Shown piece by piece: positions 42,726-52,016 of a stretch of 64,000 bases of DNA. The stretch comes from Shinisaurus crocodilurus (lineage: Eukaryota; Chordata; Lepidosauria; Squamata; Shinisauridae), in assembly GCA_021292165.1 (NCBI GenBank), contig CM037877.1, positions 215,925,350 to 215,989,349 of the forward strand. The letters run 5' to 3'. The position numbers were made by a program, and so were the translations under genes. Within the stretch, counting starts at the first letter, position 1, and each line of letters begins with the position of its first letter. A model generated the notes under the pieces. It worked only from the letters and a program-made list of their open reading frames with translations, did not search any database and was not told where the DNA came from.

Positions 42726-43242
42726 GTGGGCACTGGAGACATTGGACCAGATCCATAGCAGGGGTAAACAGAGGGGGTTCCCCACTCAGTCATCCCCTTA
42801 AGGCAGGGATGTTGAACCTCTTTCTGCCCAAGGGCCAAATTCCATTTCAGGGAAGCTCTCAGGGGTGGGGTGGAGGGTGTTCCAGTGTTAACTGAGGCTA
42901 AAAGCAAAAGGGGTGAGGCCAAAATACCAGCATGTTTTAGCTTAAAGCTCTTACTGCCGGTAAATAAGCTTTTAGGAGAGGCATTTCAACCTTTCAGAAT
43001 GGGGGGGAAATCTGCATAAAAGCCAGGAAATCACCAAATGATCAATGTTTGGGGGAAAGAAGGTGGTCAGGCAGTGGAGGCTGCTGACTCCAATGACAGT
43101 GGGGCAGTGTATCCACTCTGGGTTTTAGTCTGAGCTTTAAAGGAGCTATTCATGGTGCTGAACCCAATCCCCCCCCCAAAAAAATAGGCTCAGCACCATG
43201 GAACATCTCTGAACGTCTCTGAAAATTAACCATTGCCTACAA

Positions 43243-43387
43243 CAACCTTCCTCAACCTGGTGCTCTCCGGATGTGTTGGATTGCAGCTCCCATCATCCCC
43301 AGCCATCATGGCCCATGACCATGCTAGCTGGGGATAATGGATGCTGTAGTCCAACACTTCTAGAGGGCACCAGATTGGGGAGAGCTG
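43243..43387. mobile_element. hAT-type palindromic MITE, 145 bp
   Basis: Left end CAACCTTCCTCAACCTGGTG, right end CACCAGATTGGGGAGAGCTG. The flanking octamers GCCTACAA (43235-43242) and GCTTACAA (43388-43395) match at 7 of 8. Inner arms TTGCAGCTCCCATCATCCCC and GCTGTAGTCCAACA pair loosely. Related elements lie at 50464-50600 and 57389-57524. Confidence 0.82.
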
Positions 43388-43395
43388 GCTTACAA

Positions 43396-44189
43396 TCCCT
43401 CAATTTTTGGTGCTATATTGCTTTTTGAAACTGGTGTTGCTAGCCATAATAGAAACATAAGCAATCCAGAGACAGCCACATTTGCTTTCTGCAGAATCTT
43501 GATTTAGGACAGTCTAGATATTTTCTTTCTGCTTTATACAATTTTCGGGCCATATCAAAAATATGAGGCCAAAGCATGGTTTTGTCTCCCTGATGTTATG
43601 GCAAGATTTATATTTTTCATATTTGTTCAGGCTCATTTTTCTTTACTTTTTTTTAATCACCAGACAAGACATCTCCATCCACTTTGATCCAAACTGGAAT
43701 TCAGACATAATCATTACAGTTTTCAGTTCTTATAAGATCTAATTACCCACCTACTTTCACACATTTTTAGCATCAGCTGCAACCCTATCACCAAACTGTC
43801 TTTGAAAAGCTGCCAAGCGGATGTCAGACGGAAATGGTTATCAGCCAGCATGAAATGAAAGCAGTCTCCTGTGCAGATATTCTTGTCAGAATTTGGCAGT
43901 GTAACTGGGAGGAACACATCTAGGGACATGAGTGGAAAGCTTATGTCGTTTATGCAAGGGAAAAGACTACAAAGTGATTCCATCACACTGAGTGAGTCTA
44001 TAACATCCTACAGAGGCAGAAACATTTTAATCTAGCATATTAAGGCCATAACAAACTCAAATGGGTAGAAAAAAGCTGACAGAGGCTAGAAAGAAATCAC
44101 CCATTTTTTAACAGTAACAAAAGTTACCAGCTGGAAGACGTCCCCCAACAATATGATTATGATATCTATCACTTGAATCCAGGGTTTGC
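43396..44189. other. No gene or classified repeat recognised
   Basis: AT-rich spacer. No supportable feature. Confidence 0.4.
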
Positions 44190-44420
44190 ATGTTTATTAT
44201 TTATTTTATCTATGATATTTATCTACCACTTTTCCTCAAGGGTGCTCAAGGTGACATACATGGTTCTCCTTAATTTTGTCCTCGCAACAACCCTATTAGT
44301 AGGTTAGGCTGAGAGATGGAGATTGCCTCAAGGTCACCCAGTGAGTTTCATGGCTGAATGGGGATTTGATCCCAGGTCTCTCTGGTCCTGGTCCAACATT
44401 CTGTTACACCACACTGTCTT
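44190..44420 (-). mobile_element. MIR-like CORE-SINE, near full length
   Basis: On the plus strand the order is an L2-like tail (TATGATATTTATCTACCAC), the MIR core (GTCCTCGCAACAACCCTATT), CAAGGTCACCCAGTGAGTTT, a B-box remnant in GGGGATTTGATCCCAGGTC, and the tRNA head ending TACACCACACTGTC. This shows how the core fragments and the 23155 head belong to one family. Confidence 0.85.
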
Positions 44421-44539
44421 TCAATCTGTCTTGTATTTTCAAGCAAGGATTCCCAAAACAAGGGTTCATCCTGTTGAACCCCACCACCACCACTTTTAAC
44501 TCAAGAATAAAACTATTCAGGGATTCCTAAAAGAGTACA

Positions 44540-45020
44540 ATTGTCAACTATTTGTTTGTTTAATAGCAGGATTTATAATAAAATTCTCAGGGTGGCTTAC
44601 AAAATGTAAAAACACAAGAAAACAAATGTAAAACATACAAATTGAAAATAAACAAAAAATATACTAAAAACGGTAAAATCAGTAGGAGCAGCATAAAAAC
44701 AACAAAACCAGCCAAGATAAAACAGATCAAATTGAGGACATGCAGTTCTGTTCTCAAACAGCCCGCTTTCCCTTCCCATCTTTCCCGGTATCTGCCACCT
44801 GAGGCAACCACCTCACGTTCTCTGATGGTAGGACCTGCCCTGCTCTGATGAGTATTAAAGTGTATGGACAGGGACATTTGGAGACATGCAATCCTTCCAG
44901 AACCCTAGTTCCAAGCCATGGGCTGCTTTAATAGTCAAAAACAACACTTTGAATTGAGCAGAAATGGACTTGGAGCCAGTGCAGGTGATGAAGTACTGGT
45001 GTGATATCACTGCAATGCCT
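44540..45020 (-). mobile_element. L2 LINE 3' end, degraded
   Basis: Plus-strand words CAGGGTGGCTTACAAAATGT (L2 3' UTR), GGGCTGCTTTAATAGTCAAA and CTTGGAGCCAGTGCAGGTGA correspond to the antisense of the L2 ORF2 terminus. Part of a hAT MITE (about 44796-44845) lies inside it. Confidence 0.7.
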
Positions 45021-45028
45021 GATCAAGT

Positions 45029-45190
45029 GCCAGGCCAGCTCCAGGTTTTTAAGGGTGCATGGGCAAGATACCCTCAATGGACCCTCCTCCCTCAGTGAAT
45101 CTACCTTCTCACTGCCATTGTCACCAGATGTAATTGTTCCCCATCCTCTTTCTCATCATTGCTATCGCTTGCTTGAGAGTCAGCAACTCC
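45029..45190 (+). mobile_element. hAT MITE fragment (CAGTGC family, copy 4)
   Basis: GCCAGGCCAGCTCCAGGTTT, CCTCCCTCAGTGAATCTACC and GCTTGCTTGAGAGTCAG match the left half of the 350-bp family. It is broken at 45190, where an LTR fragment begins. Confidence 0.78.
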
Positions 45191-45366
45191 CAACTCCTTA
45201 AGCATCTAACACCAACTCTGACATCACTCAAACACTCCTTATATACTCCTCCCCCCACCCTTTCCAGAACATCACAAACCACACCCACTCAGTTCAACAT
45301 TCTATACTCATGAAACATACTAATGCAGACATACACCAGGGAACTGAATTGTGGGGTTACGCCACA
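45191..45366 (-). mobile_element. LTR fragment, inverted relative to 14703-15380
   Basis: The reverse complement starts TGTGGCGTAACCCCACAA at 45366 and runs to the TATA box (plus strand CTCCTTATATACTCCTCC) and a little beyond. It is about 95 percent identical by eye to 14703-14880. The missing R-U5 side abuts the hAT fragment. Confidence 0.75.
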
Positions 45367-45448
45367 ACAACCTTTCAAGTACTTGAAAAGCACTATCATA
45401 TCTGCCCTCAGTCTTCTCTTCTGAAGGCTAAACATGCCCAGTTCCTTC
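45367..45448 (-). mobile_element. CR1 ORF2 fragment, inverted against its own tail
   Basis: The plus strand reads CAAGTACTTGAAAAGCACTA, TGCCCTCAGTCTTCTCTTCT and CTAAACATGCCCAGTTCCTT. These are the reverse complement of the ORF2 C-terminus seen at 63105-63185. It points opposite to the CR1 tail that follows at once. Confidence 0.82.
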
Positions 45449-45540
45449 TTGACTTGGATTCCTGCATTGAGCAGGGGGTTGGACTCGATGGCCTTATAGG
45501 CCCCTTCCAACTCTACTTTTCTATGATTCTATGAAATCTG
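45449..45540 (+). mobile_element. CR1 3' tail, sense orientation
   Basis: GGATTCCTGCATTGAGCAGG, GGTTGGACTCGATGGCC and TTTTCTATGATTCTATGA match the CR1 3' end at 63417-63497. Confidence 0.88.
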
Positions 45541-45711
45541 TGTCTAGCAGCAGCTACCTCTTTTTTCATATTTACTCTAGAGTAGGTTTAGGAGACCTGA
45601 TCCAGATCTTAAAAGACTTCCTACCCTCCCTCCATGCTAGGGTCCAAATCCAGATTGGGAAACCTATACCTACTCTAGAGAAAAATGAAAAAAGACATCA
45701 CTGCTAGACAC
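45541..45711. mobile_element. Palindromic MITE, 171 bp
   Basis: Left arm TCTAGCAGCAGCTACCTCTT and TTTACTCTAGAGTAGGTTTA pairs with right arm TACCTACTCTAGAGAAAAAT and AAAAGACATCACTGCTAGA. Arms are about 70 bp with mismatches. No coding capacity. Confidence 0.72.
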
Positions 45712-46180
45712 TGATTCAAAGTAATGTATGTTTCAGCCTTAACACATTACAGTCATCTTCTTGGTACTACATGGTGAGCACCAAGTCTCATGATCAGGAT
45801 ATAAAAAGGAAAGGGAAAGGCTACATGGGTGCATTGTATGCTTTAAGGTGCATTTAAAAAGTAAAATGAATGTATAACCTGGAGGGGAGATAACATCTCC
45901 CCCAAAACCAATCAACAGAAAATGTAGGGGCTGGGCGCACATCTGGTAACTGGACTAGGGAAGGTGCCAAGGATGACCCTAGAGCTGAGCAACAGTATCC
46001 GTAGCAGCTTTGCACTGTATCTGCTCCTGGACTGCACTTCTGAAGTGTTTAAATGCTCCCCCACCTTTAAAAAAAATAATGCCCATCTGCACATTCAAAA
46101 CCTAGCAGGTTAGGGAAGGCACTAAACTAAAATCTTCTTGAGATGCTAGTTTTAGATGTAAAGACTTTTTTTTTTTTAAG

Positions 46181-46381
46181 GGGCAGTATCCAACATGGCA
46201 GTACCACTAATGTTGCACTAGCATAAACTATCTCTAGCACAACACCGATAGCACTTGTTGGTGCAACAAGATTTCTGGGAAATCCATCACACCAGCAAGT
46301 GCTATTGCCATTGCACTAGAGATCATTCACTCTAGCACAATGGCATTTACGTTAGTGGTAGTGCCACACTGAATACTGCCC
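46181..46381. mobile_element. Palindromic MITE, 201 bp
   Basis: Ends GGGCAGTATCCAACATGGCA and GTGCCACACTGAATACTGCC. Arms are complementary through TACCACTAATGTTGCACTAG / GTTAGTGGTAGTG and GATAGCACTTGTTGGTG / CACCAGCAAGTGCTAT. It resembles 28871-29130 in end and interior design. Confidence 0.75.
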
Positions 46382-46669
46382 AATGTCAGCATGCATTCAA
46401 AAGTCTGAACTTCACCTGCAGTTTGAACTGAAGTAGTACAGTACAGTCACCAATATATCATGTGAGGCTGTTAGCCATATAGCTTGCATCTTATACTTCC
46501 TTAATAATTCCCTACATTCTTACAGAGAGGACCATCTCAGTCTGAAAGCCATGGTTTTATAGGTTTTTAAGTTGATTGCCTCTGTCCTCCATAGAAATAA
46601 TGGTCTTGCTAAATTTCAGAATATGAGCACTCCAGTTTACACATGTCTGATGATGATCTTGCAACACAA

Positions 46670-47000
46670 TGACCTGGTTTGCATGTAGCAACAATTCCTG
46701 TGTTGTTTAACCCTCTGTGATCATGCACACTCATTGCTTACACTTTCAATCAACAACCCAACTCTGGGTTCCAGGTTTAACCCAACAATCACCCATGGTT
46801 TGTTCTTGTGTTAACTCTGGGTTGTTTAAGCCCTAAACAACCCAGAGTTTCCAGGTTCAGACACCACAGCAACAAATCAGGAATGTTCTTGGACTGTTGA
46901 TTAAAAGCGGAAGTGACGAGCATGTGGAAGGCAGCGCCCTCACTCGCTCGCTGCTGCTTGGCCCCGACAATTCCCGGGTTAAACAACCCAGGAATTTTAG
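46670..47000. repeat. Unclassified repeat with AACCCAG subterminal words
   Basis: GGTTTGCATG at the left and several CAACCCAG/CTGGGTTG words (46750-46860, 46975-46995) suggest a DNA transposon with subterminal repeats. There is a GC-rich core at about 46920-46970. No target duplication could be fixed. Confidence 0.4.
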
Positions 47001-47007
47001 AGACTTA

Positions 47008-47136
47008 GGGCATAATCCTATCATGTTTAGATGAAAAAGGTCCTACAATGCCCAGCATTCTGCAGCCAACAGGGCTGGCTCGGAATGCTGAAAATTGTAG
47101 GACTTTTTCTGTCTAAACATGCAAAGGATTGTGCCG
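47008..47136. mobile_element. PIF/Harbinger-like hairpin MITE with TTA duplication
   Basis: TTA on both sides (47005-47007, 47137-47139). Ends GGGCATAATCCTATCATG and GCAAAGGATTGTGCCG. Arms contain GAAAAAGGTCCTACAATGCC and GTAGGACTTTTTCTGTC. Full length, 129 bp. Confidence 0.88.
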
Positions 47137-47139
47137 TTA

Positions 47140-47345
47140 ATTTTTAGAATTGTATGGTTGTTCTTATATATCTTTATTTGTATCTATTCCTGTGCTCTTT
47201 GTCATTTTGTATTGTATTGTATTCTTTTATCTATTAGTATTGTATTTTATTCTTTTAACTGTTTGTATTTTGTCCAGAGAATGCTTGTTATTAGGCTGAT
47301 TAAAAATATAATAAATAAATAAATAAATAAGCAAACAAACAAACA
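47140..47345 (+). repeat. AT-rich LINE-like 3' tail with (AAAT)n
   Basis: A T-rich stretch with repeated TATTGTATT words ends in GGCTGATTAAAAATATAAT and then AAAT units (47310-47330) and AAAC units. The pattern looks like a retroposon 3' UTR, but the family is not recognised. Confidence 0.4.
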
Positions 47346-47770
47346 ATAGATGATACCTGAGTTCTGAGTTCTAAGGCAGTTTCTACCAGGCTATCTTTTC
47401 ATAACGTCTGTCCTTCTGCACAATATTTATTAATTCACTTTCCAGTCTACTACCTGCTTAGAAAATACAGAATGTTACTTACTTTTTTAACCTGACACCA
47501 GCTAAGATTATATTAGATGGTAGAAATATTGCATGCTAAAAATAGAAAACTCTACTTAGAAGTAAAAAAGGCTCTTCGGTGCCTCTAAAGATAAATGATA
47601 TTATTTTTGCTGGTTACTAGATCAGCAGTCTGTCTCCTAGGAATAGGACTTAGGCAGCTGACTCTACAAAATTAGACCATTGAACAATGATCAAAACAAC
47701 ACAATAATGAGAGATCAGCTAATGTCTGCTAATGCTTACTGCTTGCAGAATAACTTTTTTCTCCATCTTA

Positions 47771-47862
47771 GATTGCAGTCCTATGCATACTTGCCTGGGA
47801 GTAAGTGTCACTGACCTCAACACAGGGCTTGCTTCTGAGTAGGCATGCATAGGATTGCACTG
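47771..47862. mobile_element. Short hairpin MITE with TTA duplication, 92 bp
   Basis: TTA on both sides (47768-47770, 47863-47865). Ends GATTGCAGTCCTATGCATAC and GCATGCATAGGATTGCACTG. Inner arms CTTGCCTGGGAGTAAG and CTTGCTTCTGAGTAGG. This lies 0.2 kb upstream of the receptor exon. Confidence 0.8.
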
Positions 47863-48021
47863 TTAAGTAGCTTCCCAATGTGCAGTTTTAAACAGGGAAA
47901 TGCTAGCATGAATATACCACTAAAATTTTGTTTTGTTTTTCAAACAATCTGGAATTCATGCATGAATCTTAATTCATGTATGATTTTGCTGATGGGGAAA
48001 AAAAACAAATCTGCTACTTTG

Positions 48022-48040
48022 CAACACTTTTGTCTTGTAG
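48022..48040 (+). promoter_or_regulatory. Probable splice acceptor of the receptor coding exon
   Basis: CAACACTTTTGTCTTGTAG is a pyrimidine-rich tract ending in AG, 48 bp before the receptor ATG. Its TAG also closes the reading frame upstream, so the exon's coding sequence must start after it. Family knowledge: V1R-type genes commonly have one coding exon behind a 5' UTR intron. Confidence 0.55.
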
Positions 48041-48088
48041 AATACACAGAGCCAGCAACTTTCCTCTACACGGGGCTACACATCTGCG

Positions 48089-48997
48089 ATGCAAGTCTGG
48101 TTCATCTTGAACATGCTTGGCTTCATTTCTCTTGACATGATAGGAATACCAGGAAATCTAGCTATCCTCTATGCCTTCATCAAAGCCATCTGTCAGCAAA
48201 ACCTCACACCTAGCGAAATCATCCTGGGCAAACTTGCACTTACCAACCTCTTGGTGATCCTGACAAGGGGTGTCCCTCTCACCCTCCAAGCACTTGGAGT
48301 CCACATCATGTATGATGGTTTGAGCTGTGGCATCACCCTCTATATCTATTGTGTGAGCAGAGCCATGAGTATCTTCCTAACTTCCATGTTGGGCTGCTTC
48401 CAGTGTCTCTTAATTGCCCCATGTCCTCCCAGGTGCTTGCGGCTAAGGCACAGCATCCTTGAAAGACTCCCTTCCATCATGATTTCCCTTTGGTGCTTCA
48501 ACCTACTGGTCTGCTATACACGTTTGCTTTATTCCATGCCTCGCACTGGTACCAACTGCACCAAGGAAGAAATCACTGTGGTATATGACTTCTGCTGTGT
48601 GGTATTCCCTAGCCAACACTTGTACTTTGGAAATGGAGTGGTGTTTGTTGCCCGAGACATGTTCTTCCTGGCATTGATGACCTTCTCTAGTGGTTACCTC
48701 CTCTTTGTTCTTCACCAGCATCGGAAACTGATGAAAAGTTTGCCCATGCTACAAATGAAACATGCAGAGATCCGAGCAGCAAAATCAATAATGGGTTTGC
48801 TGACCATGTACCTTCTCAGCTTTGGGCTGGATAGTGTTTTCTGGATGGTCAACCTTTGTGTATCCCCAGTCTCACTGAAGTTTGCAGATGCACGCATGTT
48901 CTTTGACTCCTGCTACTCGGCCATAAGTCCAGTGTTGATTATCCTAACAAACAGAAAGATTCAAGCAGGCATAAAGTGTGCGATTGGGAAGGGCTAG
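48089..48997 (+). CDS. Vomeronasal type-1 / ORA-like receptor, 302 aa
   Basis: This is a chemosensory G-protein-coupled receptor of the V1R/ORA family, expected in the membrane of vomeronasal or olfactory neurons, signalling through an inhibitory G protein; the ligand is unknown. The open frame is intact, with the family's usual length of about 300 residues. Seven hydrophobic segments are visible. TM1 carries IPGNLAILYAF (20-30). TM2 contains KLALTNLLVILTRGVP (48-63), where LTRGVP is a strong family marker. TM3 begins at Cys80. TM4 lies near 127-145. The second extracellular loop has the N-glycosylation site NCT (156-158) and cysteines at 157, 169 and 170. TM5 ends in GYLLFVLHQHRK (202-213), TM6 covers about 232-257, and TM7 includes YSAISPVLIILTNRK (276-290). 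Loop 1 and the LTRGVP motif resemble ORA1-like receptors more than mammalian expanded V1Rs, but the exact subfamily needs a tree. ATG 48089 is chosen because it gives the usual very short N-terminus and the frame is closed at 48040. Confidence 0.93.
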   Translation: MQVWFILNMLGFISLDMIGIPGNLAILYAFIKAICQQNLTPSEIILGKLALTNLLVILTRGVPLTLQALGVHIMYDGLSCGITLYIYCVSRAMSIFLTSMLGCFQCLLIAPCPPRCLRLRHSILERLPSIMISLWCFNLLVCYTRLLYSMPRTGTNCTKEEITVVYDFCCVVFPSQHLYFGNGVVFVARDMFFLALMTFSSGYLLFVLHQHRKLMKSLPMLQMKHAEIRAAKSIMGLLTMYLLSFGLDSVFWMVNLCVSPVSLKFADARMFFDSCYSAISPVLIILTNRKIQAGIKCAIGKG

Positions 48998-49164
48998 GGA
49001 TGAACGGGGACCCCATTCTCTTCCATGGCTTCACTCTGCACTGCTTTTTTCCTCCTCCTTTAACTAGGAAATTTTCTAAAATTAATTCCAGAATTGGTGC
49101 ATATGTAATTGCTACAGTTTTGAGCTCCTTCACAGCATTTCCCGCCTCTCTATTACCAATGCAC

Positions 49165-49465
49165 ACATGTGCATTGATAAAACACTGCAAAAAGACCCCA
49201 ATCTTGATGTGCTCATATGTATGATTACATCAAGATTCTTTTGTGCAGTATTTTACTGATGTGACAAAGTCACTTATGCATTAGTAAAACACTACACAAA
49301 AAGAATCTTGATACAACCGTGTGTACAATCATATCAAAATTGCTTTTGTGTGTGTGCAACTCAGTAAAACACTGCACACACAAAAATCTGGATGCTATTA
49401 TACCTACAATAACGTCAAGACTGTTTGGTGTGTGTTGTTTGCTTTGCAGTGTTTTACTGATAATG
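49165..49465. repeat. Tandem array of three palindromic units
   Basis: Three adjacent units of about 95-100 bp, each an inverted repeat. The arms are of the type AGTAAAACACTGCACA...AATCTTGAT and its complement ATCAAGATT...TGTGCAGTATTTTACT. Units are about 49167-49260, 49270-49365 and 49360-49463. Each could fold alone, or neighbouring arms could pair. It looks like a MITE that was tandemly amplified just 3' of the receptor gene. Confidence 0.75.
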
Positions 49466-49794
49466 TAGAGGGCTGTAATCACAGATGAAGTGAAGAAACC
49501 AGTTGTGGCAAACGTTGCAGTACTCTATATAAAATGTAGAGATTTTTAAAATGGAACAATTGAGGAATTAATGCATCAGTTCCACTTTGGACATAATTCA
49601 GAATAATTCAAGTAATTCAGAACTTGAAAATTCAGGGAGAAATTTATAGGAGAATTTCAGGAGCAATTGCCCATCCACAGGATGGAGTTGCCCATCCACA
49701 GCCGGCACCTGCACAGCAGAACAGGCAGACACACAGGTCACCTAGTCAAAGTCTTCCCCATCATGGTTGGATGTATTGGATTTCCATTTAAATT
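49466..49794. other. No feature recognised
   Basis: AT-rich spacer 3' of the palindrome array, with short direct repeats of CCCATCCACAG near 49670-49700. Confidence 0.35.
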
Positions 49795-49925
49795 ATAGTA
49801 ATTATACTTACAAGTACACATATAAATTAGCATATGCACATTTTACACAAATCTATGTCCCTTTTTGCCATCTTTTTTGCTGATGCATGTCCTCTTTTTA
49901 GCAATGTATATTTGGCCTGGCCACC
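49795..49925. repeat. Unclassified interspersed repeat, fullest copy
   Basis: AGTAATTATACTTACAAGTA, CATATAAATTAGCATATGCA and CATTTTACACAAATCTATGT, then CCTCTTTTTAGCAATG and GGCCACCCTAC. Shared with 8420, 34085 and 61645. Confidence 0.6.
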
Positions 49926-50463
49926 CTACTGTGAAGTTGCTTCTCTTCCCCTCAACTCTCACCTGTGCAACGCCCATTCTGCCTGTACATTTTTAAACCA
50001 TTTAATACAAAGACACCAGTGGCCTTTGCATGCTCTCTTCTAAAAAAAAAGAAACTTATCCCATAAAGCCTGCATTGAATGAGAACCAAATTAGTTTGGC
50101 ACTACATTTCCCACCACTTGGGGAAGTACTAAACAATAGCATAGGTTCATAACATGGTTTAGGGCAGAAGCTGAACTAGATAAAGCCTCGGTTCCCTGGG
50201 TTCAATTCGGCCTTCACTGACTGGAAGAAATTGGGAGCCATCACTATACCTCCGGGGGGGGGGGGGCTTGAAAAGGAGCCTGGTTGAATCATGCGACAAG
50301 CGAGGTAAGGGGGGAACAAAGGAAATGAAGAAGAATCTCCTCCTTCCCTTTCCTGTGTCTGTCCACTCACCCTGAATGACCATGTGCTGCCATTTGTACA
50401 TGCATGTGTTTTCTGAGCACCCCCCCCCCGTGTGAACATCATTTTAGAGCACTTGTTGTGGAG

Positions 50464-50600
50464 CAGCCTCCCCCAATCTGATGCCCTCCAGATGTTTTGG
50501 GTTACAACTCCCATCAGCCCCAGACATAACAACCAATGGTCAGGTATGATGGGAGTTGTTGTCCAACATATCTGCTGGGGCACCAGGTTGGGAAAAACTG
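50464..50600. mobile_element. hAT-type palindromic MITE, 137 bp
   Basis: Left end CAGCCTCCCCCAATCTGATG, right end CACCAGGTTGGGAAAAACTG. Inner arms TTACAACTCCCATCAGCCCC and GATGGGAGTTGTTGTCC. Same family as 43243-43387. Target duplication not clear. Confidence 0.75.
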
Positions 50601-50707
50601 TAATAATGCAGATACAAATTAATACAGGAATGTGCTTTTTCTTTTCTTCTAAATCTTGTCAACATATTTCTAACAAATAAATTCCAGATCGGTAACTGTG
50701 TTTTGTA

Positions 50708-50906
50708 GCAAAAACAATAAAGATTCCTGCGGCACCTTAAAGACTGACTATTTTATTGTGGCATAAGTTTTCATGGACTAGAGCCCACTTTGTCAGCTAC
50801 AATACTTGAATCATCTAATGAAGTGGGTCCTAATCTACAAAAAAATTGATACCACCCCACAATAGAATTGTTAGTCTTTGAGGTGCCACAGGAGACTTTG
50901 TTGCAT
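50708..50906. mobile_element. Palindromic MITE, about 199 bp
   Basis: Arms contain GCACCTTAAAGACTGACTAT with CATGGACTAGAGCCCACTTT on the left, and AAGTGGGTCCTAATCTACAA with TTGTTAGTCTTTGAGGTGCC on the right. From general knowledge, a palindromic element with this GGCACCTTAAAGACTAAC motif is widespread in reptile genomes; I do not assign a superfamily. Confidence 0.78.
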
Positions 50907-52016
50907 ATTTTAACAAATTGTATTTGGCCTGGAAAAGAAATGAGTGGGGAAATATTTCTTATTATTTCTGGCTGAGATCCAGTGAGCACCATGAGCATGG
51001 CTCAGGTGATTCAGCCTGAGCTTAGCACCAAGGACACTTTCTGGCTACAGTACTTCATGCCTCTCTGGAGGGTCCTACAGAAGTAGCTTTTCAGGGGGCA
51101 TGGGGAACCGTGGTGGACATGGGAGCACCTGAACCTTGGAGAGCTGAAAACTGTGGTCCCGGGAGCCGGGAGCCCTATTAGGACCTTTAACCCATCATTC
51201 ATTTACAGACTTGTGAAGCAGAAAGCAGGGCCATGCTTGCCTCAGGATTCTAAATCTCTATCCAGGCCTCCCCTCTCTCCAGACCTTCCCCTCAGCGCGT
51301 GGGGGCAGGACCAACAGAGGCAGGGCAGCTAGCATGGCCCTGCTCTCCCCCTCACATGATGGTTATCAAGTGAGGGGTGAACAGCCAAGTAGGGTTAGGT
51401 TGAGCTAAAGTTGTGAGCCTTCCAACCCAGCCTCTGGCAGTTCTGCTGTACTTTTTAAGGGTTGTACAGAAGGAGAGTTCCTTCAGTCTTGACTTATACT
51501 ATGCCTGCAGCACTGTGGTTTGGCAGCCCTAAGGGAGCAACAAGGGCCGAGAAGCAACAGGAGGGAGTGAATCTCCAAACTGATTTAAATTCCTCAGCCA
51601 AAATCTGTGGCTGCAGGTTTCTAGCTGATCTCTATAATACTGTTTGAAGACTGCAAACTGTCAGTAAAGCATGACCTTTACTGATCATGCTCTTTGACGT
51701 ATTGTGGGGTTACAGCCAAGAAGAATCGTTTTCTGTGGGCACCAACCCAAAGAAAATGTGAACTCTGGGTTCACCTGTTCACATATTACTGTTTTAAGAG
51801 TGACAGAGAATGTGTCTTTTAGCAGAGATGCCGCTGACTCATGAGTCACTGCCATAATTGTTAAAGGTGAAAAATTAATTATAGCCATGTTGGGAGATAC
51901 TACAAGAGGACTGATATATAAATCCTGCTGCTCCTATTAAAGATTGTTTGAAGTACTCAAGGTTGTATCACCAAATGGCCTTAGAAGGGATTTTCCAGTA
52001 AATTTGTTGCTTTGAA
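50907..52016. other. No gene or classified repeat recognised
   Basis: Unique-looking intergenic sequence. Frames in it have no family resemblance. Confidence 0.4.

Noticed and set aside
47845..48135. 96-codon frame overlapping the receptor start
   Set aside because: It is in a different frame, crosses a MITE and the putative splice acceptor, and has no family resemblance.
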